From Paralvinella palmiformis (Eukaryota > Annelida > Polychaeta > Terebellida > Alvinellidae), in NCBI GenBank assembly GCA_025642065.1, contig JAODUP010000042.1, forward strand, positions 787,501-851,500: a stretch of 64,000 bases of DNA, written 5' to 3'. Each line of letters opens with the position of its first letter. The first letter of the stretch is position 1. The notes under the pieces are model-generated. The model was not told the origin of the DNA, made no database searches, and saw only the letters and a program-made list of their open reading frames with translations. The translations under genes and the position numbers were made by a program. Positions 10,586 through 21,000 of this stretch are shown in pieces.

Positions 10586-11830
10586 TGGGATTCTCCCCGA
10601 ACAACAAGGCAAGGCTTCATCGTCGTCAGCATACACCCGATGGTTAGAGCACTACGGAAAATATGTACGGGCTTTTTTGGACAGCAGAATAATATTAATG
10701 GTTAAACAACTGTTATGGGAAGGGTTGCATCTCTTTTTCTGGCTGTTAACAGATACAGTTGAGTTCGACGTCATCTGGGTGTGAATCTGAACACCTGTTT
10801 AATTCCTAGTGAATGTTGTAGGTATTATTGCGTGTGTACTCTTAGGCAAAGCTTATATTATATCATATAAAAGTATTTAACAGTCCTCCTCTATCGAATT
10901 TACATTTTAAAAGTTTAGCTGTTGCGTTTGGCGAAATATGGGTATTAATGTCATAATGTTGTATTTTAGTGTGTGTGTGTGTGTGTGTGGCTGGCCTGCC
11001 TCAGTATTCCTGCATCACGTGGTGAGATGTTATGATGCAATTCTAACAGGAAAATTCTGACTACGTTCTTCTTTTCTTCGTGTATTTAGTCTGTTATAGT
11101 CCGTTTCTATTGTCCTTGTTTAAATTATATGCATCATGTACCGAGTGATGGCTATATCTATACTGCCGTTAATGACTATCCAGTCTGTTTTTAAAGGCAT
11201 ATATATATATATATATATATATATAGGGAGTGATGACTATATTCTAACAAGTGACCCTATGTGTGTACATGACGGTGTAGAGCGATCTTGTTAATATATT
11301 TAATATTATATTCACAAAGTTACGAAATATTGTTTAGGAGTGTATATTTAAAGAACGTCATACGAAACCCGTTTTATTTAATACCATTCGAATAGGGTTT
11401 AAATGTGGAGATCGCACAAGATACTTTAATTTTTGACAGACGGGACTTCTTATTCTGGTTTGACAACCAGTGACATCATTAACTCACGAACCAATCTATA
11501 ATTAACTCGTCGCTTCGATTGCTTGATCCAGGGCGCGGGAAAGAAATTCGCTAAACCTGTGGGTGAATCGTGACAGATATAAATAATTGTTATAATCAAT
11601 GATAACGTTGACCATCACTTCGATGCTTAATTGTTGTGGCTGTCGTCTGATAATAAACTCTGAGGTTAACGGCACACAATCAGCCGGATGCAGAACTACG
11701 AAGGACGGCTGCTGACACTATACCACCCTTGCCTTATCTAGGTCAGTTCGATCAGAAAACTTCGCGGTCATGACGAAACTAGGTATAAATATGGCGTGAT
11801 AAATTATTACGAATGCAGAACCAAAACGAG

Positions 11831-11890
<60 letters not shown>

Positions 11891-11914
11891 TGGTGATATT
11901 TAAGTTTAGAAAAG

Positions 11915-12045
11915 ACTAATAATGCCCCAGACCCCACGCCGTAGGTGGCTCGCTTCGCTCGCAGATTTATTTCTACTACACCAGTAGGGGCGCCCATATA
12001 TATTTAGCCCCGAGCGGCAATACCACCACCCCTGTTCCGCCACTG
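11915..12045 (-). mobile_element. Terminal fragment of a DNA transposon (hAT-like end)
   Basis: On the minus strand the sequence starts CAGTGGCGGAACAGGGGTGG at 12045, immediately beside an AT microsatellite, and continues into a CpG-rich stretch with GGGCGCCCC. CAGTGGCGG termini are typical of many hAT-type elements. The opposite end and the target duplication were not found, so class and completeness are inferred. Confidence 0.4.
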
Positions 12046-12103
12046 TATATATATATATATATATATATATATCCAATAATCTTCTTGTTCATCACACACA
12101 CAC

Positions 12104-12200
12104 AATGGCACCTCCGTGGTCTAACTGTAGCGCGTTCGACCACAGATCGATACCACCTGAGTTCGAATCTCGGCGTGGGAATATCTAAATGGTATTTGTT
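12104..12200 (+). mobile_element. SINE family A, 5' head fragment
   Basis: Has the complete tRNA-like head (CCTCCGTGGTCTAACTG, then CCACCTGAGTTCGAATCTCGG) and only the first few bases of the body. It then passes into unrelated sequence, so the copy lacks its 3' half. Confidence 0.75.
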
Positions 12201-12439
12201 TAATCTTTAACTTCAAGGGCTGTGGGAATGGGGTTATAATTATTCCCTCATGTATTGCTAATTACAGGTATTTAATGTGAATATGACCAAACATGTAATC
12301 ATCATCAAACAATAATCATCATCATCATTATATGACCATATCCTGAAGAATAATTCCTTTCTGTTTATCAAATATCGCATGTAGTTTTTATAATTCTACT
12401 TAATGGGGTCTCTTACCCGTGACACTCCCATTATTTAAA

Positions 12440-12497
12440 AATATTATCATTAGTGTATATATATATATATATATATACATACACTAATGATAATATT
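12440..12497. repeat. Perfect 18-bp palindrome around an (AT)n core
   Basis: Arms AATATTATCATTAGTGTA (12440-12457) and its exact reverse complement (12480-12497) flank 22 bases of AT-rich repeat. This is a cruciform-capable palindromic AT-rich repeat. Confidence 0.9.
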
Positions 12498-12864
12498 ATA
12501 TATATATACTCTGTGTGTCGAAATAAATAATATTATAACTTATAACACTTATTTCTTTTGACGTTTGTTTGAGGTAAAATGTCTGGTTTCTTAATTAGGA
12601 TGTAGTCCGATCATTAAAAAAAAAACCCTACTCAGCGGTTTCCTAGTGCATTAATTTCATCATGTATTTATGGTAGGTTGCTTTGCGGTTATCCCCCCCA
12701 CATGTTTTGGAGATTTCTTACATAGTTATTTCAGAATTTTAAAACAGTTATAAAACAATTGTATTTGGTTGAATACACTTGTTTAGCTAGATATGTAGGG
12801 ATCTCCTTTAATACGAACTATTAACTGTTTACGAAGAATACAGTATATGCTCAAACCAGCAGCA

Positions 12865-13067
12865 GTAAAGAGCCAATAAACGAAACAGCCGCCAACCATG
12901 TTGGTGTGACGTCAACTGTTAAATATGCAAATGAGGAGAAAGACAGCATTTTACAGTGTGGCTGGCAGCTTCGCCTAGCAAGTGGTCGCCATTTTATTCG
13001 GAAGTAATTTGCTTATATTCTCGATTGAAGCCGAAACATAGCGGCGATCAACAAGACCCCAGGAAAG
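12865..13067 (+). promoter_or_regulatory. KANSL1: KANSL1 promoter and non-coding first exon
   Basis: Clustered sites in a patch without a TATA box: CCAAT at 12873, a perfect CRE (TGACGTCA) at 12907-12914, an octamer (ATGCAAAT) at 12925, a YY1-type GCCATTTTA at 12988 and an ETS-type CGGAAGT at 13000. A good donor, GGAAAG|GTTAGT, at 13068 pairs with the acceptor TTTTCAG at 13521-13524. This suggests that transcription starts near 12990-13010 and that the first exon is non-coding. Motifs are seen; function is inferred. Confidence 0.5.
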
Positions 13068-13567
13068 GTTAGTGGCTCCTCTACGATCGGCGTCGATCAT
13101 AACGCAAATTTATCCATCAAATAATGGCGATATTTCGCTGCGAATGTCGTGGGTGTATTTAGGTCGGAATTGGTAGCGGCCATTAAAGACGTGGCTGGCC
13201 TGGTCACGTGGTTTGTTGGCTGGCCGCCTCTTTACAAAATGAATTCGCTTTCGCCAAAATATCCGCCCTTTGTCAGTATAACATGCCTCGACAATTCAGC
13301 ACAGTTTAATTGCGTCTTGTTGAGCGTGGTTATTTTTCTCGTGTTTTTTCCCTGTCATTTCTGAGTAGAAAAACTCATTCGGTGCGGTCTGGACTTCGAT
13401 GGCGCTGTGTCTGCAGTAGATTACGTTTCCCTTTGTACGTTTCATGGTCACATGAGCCCGATGTTTTGATAATAAAATGTGAATGGTCTGCATCTGTATA
13501 AAATGGCATTTTGTCTCTTTTCAGCTGTCAGCGCATTGGAACCCGAAGCAGTCGACATCCCGCGGAG

Positions 13568-13633
13568 ATGACCGAGTACTCGCGTAACAATATGTGGTGT
13601 GCCGGTCCTGGGTTGTGGTTTGTTTATGTGTAA
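13568..13633 (+). promoter_or_regulatory. KANSL1: Upstream ORF in KANSL1 leader (21 codons)
   Basis: ATG at 13568, with a second in-frame ATG at 13592, opens a 21-codon frame ending TAA at 13631-13633. The stop is 34 bases before the proposed KANSL1 start. Its frame differs from the main ORF and it overlaps a weak upstream in-frame ATG at 13626, so initiation at 13668 by reinitiation or leaky scanning is plausible. Confidence 0.5.
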
Positions 13634-13667
13634 TCCTAATCCATTGAGGCTATGCTGTCTGGCAGCA

Positions 13668-15001
13668 ATGGCACCCGCCCTGACATCTGAAGCTGTGACC
13701 CGGGCTCGTGATAAGCTCACCGGTTCTCCGGCATCACCGAGTGTCCCAGTGATGAACGGGCGGGATCACCAGATGATCATGAACAGCACTAACAAGACTG
13801 GTATCACCCAGCCGCCTCGTCCGAACTTCCCAATGACGACATTGCCGAGCCAGGCCGTCAGCTTGTCGAAAGATCTCCAGAAGAAGTTGACCGAAGGCAG
13901 CCACCTGGTTGACCGCAGCAAGTCGATGGAGCACGCGAAAGCTGTTAATTTGGGCACTATTACGAGTCTGTCTCAGCTGTATCAGCATCAACAGCAGGAA
14001 GTGTTTGGAACATCATCCGGGACACAATCCCATCAGGTGGATAATTTAGTATTCACGTCGCCCTCCATTGTATCATCAAGTGTAAGCCAGTCTCTCACTT
14101 CACGGAGTTTAGTGCCTGCTGTTTCACAGAGTAATGGTAGTGTTGCAGCAGCAGGCATCTTGGCACAATCAAGTACTGCATCACGGTCTGACTCAACGGC
14201 TAGCGTTAATCAGGCCTTATGCAGAACGTGTCCCAGTGTCACTTCTCAGAAGGCTGGAAAGAGCATGGCTACAGTGTATCCCAAAGAAAAAGGTGTCAGT
14301 AAAGAAGTTACAGTGATTCATCCGGTTGGTCAACAGCACACACCATTGCATCCCAAAATGAATGTGTCAAATGGCTTCAGTGCTTTGGTGAATGTAGGTG
14401 CTCATCCAAAGCCGTCGGGTATTCCTGCTGTGCCATCCTTGGATGCAAACAAATTGTGCTCATTGGTTGTAGGAAGAAGCAACACTGATAAACAGTCTAC
14501 TTCCCAGGTGTTGAACACTGTGGAAAAACGACAGAAGATTCTTGAAACAAGAGCAGGTCATTTAATGTGTCGTCTCCGAAGACTTCAGTGTCGACAAGCC
14601 ATTTCGCACACAAAACAGCAGCTTAGTGGTTTTGTCGAGCAGCAGCAGCAGGTGATGCCAACCTGCAGTCGAACTGCAACTATGGACCTGCAGACTGAAC
14701 TTTTGCACAGTAAGAGCATGTCTACAGCTGCCCTGGTGGAGCTCGTCCACAAGATGCAATCATCGAAGGCTTCCCAGCACCAGCATTTGTCCATGTCATC
14801 TCAGAATCCCAACGAACCAACCAGACTTGGCGAGGAAAGATGTGCCGAGCTGGAACGTGTGTCGAATCTCTTGAGGAGCAACCTGTCTCATCTGCAGAGT
14901 GCTCTAGATTCTGATGCCACTGAGAGTAGTTCTGGTGGTGAGAGCTGCGATGAATTAGATTATGACGAAGACTGGGATGGCAGAGTGCCACGACCTCCAA
15001 T
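13668..15001 (+). CDS. KANSL1: KANSL1 coding exon 1 (transcript exon 2)
   Basis: The transcript exon starts at 13525 after TTTTCAG. It encodes the Ser/Thr/Gln-rich N-terminal third, the coiled coil and the acidic SGGES box. Donor CCAAT|GTAAGC at 15002; two bases of a codon carry over. Confidence 0.88.
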
Positions 15002-18000
15002 GTAAGCTTCCCTGAATGATGGCGAATCATGGTTTTTTTGTTGCAAAATAGGCAGTGCATATTGGTAGTATCAAATATGATAATTATTTATCTGCAATCA
15101 TGGTGCTGCAAAACCATTTGGTGATAGTGGAATATTTGTGATGATTCTCAGTGCGTTTTAAATACTCGCCGATTCAGACATTTATTACAGCCTGAATGTC
15201 TTGCTGTACTTGGGAAAGACTATTTTTTATACTCCATTAACTGGAATATGCTACTTATTTGCTTTTGCAGATTTGTTCTTGGATTAACTTGGCTGGAAAA
15301 CTGAATTGTGGAATAACTATTCTTCAGATATATTACATCTATCATGTCATATGATTTGCACATTTTGTTTCCCTACCAGTAATCTGGTTTCAGGCCATAC
15401 TTTGTTGCACTTGAAAAACTCATGTTTTGGTCACCTGACTTCATTATTGTTATCAGTGCTTTTGTAATTTGGGGAAAGTACAAAAAGCTTCTGTTGACAC
15501 AATCAGTAACATTGTACCAGCTTCTTCAGTGAATGACATTGTCTAGGCTTTTGTCAGAAATAAATTATGTCCATCCAACCAACAGATCTCTGAAAAAATC
15601 AATACTATAGGCATTGGTTCAGGGCATCTTTTCAGAAAATCAGTACACAAATGGGTACCTATATATGGCATTTTGTGACCTTCAGAGCTGATGTTTGTAG
15701 AACATGTTGTCTTTGGTTTTAACTTGTTATTAGCAATCCACTGGATGGATCTCTATCTAAAACCCTACTGTTCTCCTTCCTTCATTCTAATTCATTATGA
15801 TTGGGACATTCCATTAGCACCCTGGTGAGAGCAACTGTGGTACAACACTCCAGGTTGTAGGTTTAAATCCACTACATGTTTGTGGAATATGTTTCTACGG
15901 AAATTTTCCCCATAGCCATATGTATCGGGTGTGATGAACTCATTATCATTAGGATCAGCAAATATCGTTTCCACAGTTGTATCATCCATCACCTGCAGTA
16001 TCATCATCTGACCACTCTTGATACTGGCTATCTGTAGATCCCATTCGGGGAACCAGCCAGTAGTCTCTTGGCTACCTTACTGTACTATATAACTGTCCAG
16101 CATTCTGACAGTATAGTTATTGCTGCACCGGAAACGTCCAGATCAGGTTCCTGTTTTGATTCCTACCTGTGTTTGTGGGATGTTGCCTATTGGGTTACCT
16201 TTCGATTTTGTTAGAAGCCAGGACTGGGGTCATTTGACTTGCCCTACTCTCAAGTAGAGACCCAGATACTTTTGTTTCCAATGCCTTTTGTGTCACTGTA
16301 GGCCCTTGATGCCTACCAATATCTGACCCAGGTATGTTTTGTTGGACCCTCCCCCCTACATTATTGCTTAACAAAACCACTGTATGTCCGAACTTTGATC
16401 AGTGGAGAAGTTAAACAACCCAATCAGCTCTACTCTAGGTAGTCATCTCTGGATCATGTGTCCCAGATCTGACTAGTGCCCAGACTAATTAATTCAACTT
16501 AAACCTGGATATTTGTTTACATACTACAGGTAATTTCTAGTTATGTCTCATCATTGTCTCCATCCAAAAACCAAACTGGCATCTCAGTAATATCAGACAC
16601 ATATTTTGATGCTATATTTTGTTAATCAAGAATTTGTGTTTTGAATATTTATTTTTGTTTTCATGCATTTATGTTGAGGATAACAATAGAAACTTCTCCG
16701 TAATTAAAACAGTCTCAATTTGAATGTCAGTGCTGAACTTTTTTGTACAATTTTGAACTTGTGTATATTTTCAGTGTATGTTGTAAATTTGGTTACACAC
16801 AAAGTGATTTGGTGAAACAAGTGCCCACATTAAGTTACTACAGTTAAAAACTTATTATAGGTTATACCCAGGCATGTCATTATAAGCCGACGAATTTCCC
16901 CAGCTACTTCCATTGCAGCGCAGGCTACTCTGGGTCCAGCGAATTTACACCTCCTTATGTTCTCCAACCCATATTTTGTATTCATAATTTATCATTCACT
17001 CATAACTTGAGTAACATTATGGAACACAATACTGGTGAAATTGGAAGGAAACTTAAATTATTTCTGCTGCACAAAACAATTCAAAAGTATTGATTTAATA
17101 ATTGAAAAATTAGAGCAAATGATATTGTGTGTGTGTTGTAACCTTGATAGTTAGAGAAATGCTACATTACTAGTCAATCATTATTGGTGTCGGTGTGTTT
17201 TAGTGGTTCAAATGTCAATCATTGCAATTTCAAGATATTATTTTCCAACTATAATTATAAACTGCCCTGGATTACCCTTCTATTGATGATACAGCTTAAT
17301 TGATGGTAAGCCATATCATACTAAAATGTGGTCACTGCAACTTCTGTTTCATTTGCTTTTCACTGATTGATTAATTGTGGGAACAGTTGTTTTGACATCG
17401 ATTTTACTAATCAATGGAGAATCCTGATCTATAGTGAGTTCTTCGTTATTGACCAAAAAAACAACAAATTCTCGTTATATCAATCTTGCAACTTCAGCTA
17501 ATAATTCTAGTGACTATATGGAATACAATGACGATAATACAGTATAGTTATCTCAGATTCCTATTAGCACCATTATGATTATTGCCAGTAGTCTATTATG
17601 ATGTTGTATTAGTCAGCTAACTTATTTTATTAATTCATTCTATCAGAATATTGCTGCTTTTTTAATAATGCTGATATTCCTGTTTTTCTCTGGCCTACAT
17701 GGTACATTTCAAATTAACCAATCATTATCTGAACTGGACAGAAAAACTACTAGGAGAGTGGATGCTATAACCATATATTGAATTGTGATATGGCAGTCTG
17801 TAATGTTGGTGTAATGTTAATTTGATAAGCTTGCATGAGTTGAGGTTTACTGTTAAACCATGTTCATACATCGCTGGATTCAGATGCCACACCGTAATAG
17901 AATGACTCGCCCATATCAGTGGAATGCTAAATGTTTCATTCATTAACAAAAAGCCAAGTAGGACACCAATTTTCTGTAGGGTTTTGGTCTTGACATTATG

Positions 18001-21000
18001 ACTAGTGCTAAACAAATCAGTCATTCAGCCTCAACAAAATGCTTTAGGGTTCAAATACCAGCATAGCCATACTTTGAAGTATGTTTCAGCTTCCACTTCT
18101 CTTTATTACATTTGAAGGTCACTTGGGCCTTTTAGCTAACAGTGTCCACAAATGTATAACATTCTTTGGATATATGTATAGATATGTTTGTTTCTGTGTG
18201 TTGTCAATCCTGGAACACTGTGTTTTAATCATATATATCCTAAACTGAACATTTCCAAATACTATAACACCTGACATAAAGCTCAGCCAGTTGACCCTAA
18301 CAGAAAGAATACTTACAATATATATTTTACCTTATCATGTTTGTCAAGAATAGTTAAAGGTTTCTAGGTCAGAGTAACCTTTTGGTTTTAAAGAGCACTA
18401 CTTTTTGTGTAATCTGGGTTGATGATTAGATATGATATACAACAATAAGTTCTTTCTATGTTGAAGCATATAGTACTACTGCATTATTGGGATTGTCGCA
18501 GTCTACAGAAGAAGAGAACTAAAGATCATTAATGTAGTAAACAACCTTTTCAATAGCAGCCATCGTCCATTTTACAGTCCGTCGTCACCCATTTTATCGG
18601 CAGAAAATCGGTCGGCTACTTGGGTTTTGATGAAAAGGTTGCCTAGAATGCACCAAATACTGCATTTTCCCAACCTTTTTTTGTGGAGAACCCCAAACTC
18701 CTGCCTTCCAGTGGAGAAGGGCCATTATTTTGTTAGTGTGACTACCCCATGGCCAGCCCTTTACAAATCCCCCGCATTCATACGTCCCTTCGGCAATGAC
18801 GTCATAGTGTTTTTACAGGTCACCACAGGTGAGCTGCTGCTTACTTTTTGTAAGGGGTCGTCTACTCATTATGCTGCAAACCTTCAAACTAGGATACATT
18901 TGTTTATTTGATGTTTCCCAGAGAAGTTGTCTTTTGGCTATGTATCCTAGATATGACAAGAAGTCAGATTATACAAATTGTCCACACTGAGGAAATAGGT
19001 GGAAGAGTTGATTATAATGTTGAAAGTTACATTGTTCTGTAATTGACGTGCGCTTGTCTTATTCTGTGATGTTTTTCTTGTTCTGTTACAGTCAATGTCG
19101 AGCTGAGTGGCATTGGGCCAGTGATAGAGCTGCTGTGGCAAGTCGTTGGACCTGGTTGCAGGCCCAGGTGTCGGACCTCGAGTATCGCATACGTCAGCAG
19201 TATGACATCTACAAACAGATAAAGGCCAGCAAGGGAAGCATAGCTTTAGGAGAACCTCCACCACTACCGGATGATTTGCTGGCCAAATCGAGAAAGGAGT
19301 ACGTGCCTCACAAGTTGACGCCGCTTGAGGAAAAGATTGCTACCCTTCAAGCTAAAAATGAGACCTCACCAAATGTGTCTGCCATTTCGGGTAGCACGGA
19401 TAAACAGTCGGACAACATGAAGAGTTTGGTGGCCCATTTTAGCCCACAGACAAATCCGGTCTCTTTGGCATCATCGCTTGGTCACGCTGGTTCTTCTGCC
19501 CCCAAACCACCATCTGCGTTGAATGGTTTCATAGATGGTGTAGCTGTTCCAGCAGCACTGGGTGACGCTTCCTGCTCTACCGATGACACATTCCAGGCTG
19601 CTCGGTGTAGACCGGTGAAGTCGTACCGCAAACGGAAATTGCTCTCAACATCGGGATTACACCAGCAGAACAGAAAGGCAGCAAAACTGTCAACGGTGTT
19701 GTGTCACTGTTGCCCACCAGTTATGTCATGTGCCATGTGCGGTGGTCGTTACAATAACACGATTAAAGTGGATCCTTTGACAATGCCAGTGATGGAGAGA
19801 GTTGCCTTGCTGGACACATCGTTTCATCCAGTATTGTCATTTACTGAAGGTATGCGTGTGTGTGTGTGAGGGCTTTGTTGATATAAAACTTCCTCAATGA
19901 TATGAAATGTTGCAAACTTTTGTTAGTAATTTTGGAGGACTTGTGTTTCCAGTAAATTCTCCAAAGTTACAGCAAACGATAATTTGATATAGTAATATAG
20001 TGAACAATGCTGTGCTGCATTTTCTGCCAAACAGACTTGGAATTCATTTTAATTCGTTCATTCAAACACCATTCATTTAATTTAGGTAAATATCAAATCA
20101 AGCCATTGCAATTCCTGCCTTGACATTTGTTGATACAATTTAATCCATATGTTTTTAAACATCTTATGATGTCTTGTACATTAGTTTCTATCGTGCTCCT
20201 CAATATGGTCCTATCCAACGTTTTATCCGCTGCCTGTATTACATTGTCAGATTATTTTTATATTTATTTTCTATTTCTGTCGGCTGCCATTTCAGTAGTG
20301 TGCCGAAGATGTTCTGTTTAAATGATTTTGGTACCAAAACGCATAATATCTATGGTTTGGCAAAGCTAAATCACTTACTATTGAAGTTGGTGAAAGTGCA
20401 TGCCAATAAAAAACCTTCCAAATGAATATGATACACCTGGGGGAAAAATCCCTGTCCTGTGTACACACACTGAGAAAAGGGAAGCAGGGTTTGGGTGCTT
20501 CACTCGTGTTGGTGTAGATTGTGTCTGGTCTGAATTTTTCAGTCTGCTGTAAACATGGGTGTTTTTTCATGAAACCTTTGACGTATACATGGTTTGCTTT
20601 ATTAGATGGTGAACTGTTTGGTTAATGGGGTTGTTATTTCACGGAAATGTAAAATTATATAGATTAGCGTGGTTGTTTGTCGGGAAATGTAACCTACTAA
20701 TGGTGATGTGTCTCTGAAACTCTGAGTTCAAGATGGTTGTGTCTTCAATTAAGACATCGCAGTCTTGAGTTTCACCTTCCAGCTAGTTCTCTTCAAGTGA
20801 AGAATTTCACCTGTTGCCAGGGCTAGTTATATTGCATATAGTGTGTAGGATAGTTTTTCTCCTTGTTATTCCATACAAAGGGCATCTACAAATGCCTGTG
20901 GTTTATGGATACTCAACTAAATCAGTTGCTGTAAGCACTTCATGTTTATTAACATATTATCGAGCTGATATTCATATTTTCTGACTCATCTAAATTATGG

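Larger units (their letters stand above)
15002..19091 (+). other. KANSL1: KANSL1 intron with SINE insertions
   Basis: A 4.1-kb intron. It contains SINE family B copies at 15815-16010 and 16100-16430 and a worn family A copy at 18000-18160. A CpG-richer patch at 18540-18810 has a perfect CRE palindrome (TGACGTCA, 18797-18804). No internal exon was recognised. Confidence 0.6.

Noticed and set aside
13149..13364. Open frame in the first KANSL1 intron
   Set aside because: It lies between a good donor (13068) and acceptor (13524), has no homology and is not in phase with the coding sequence.
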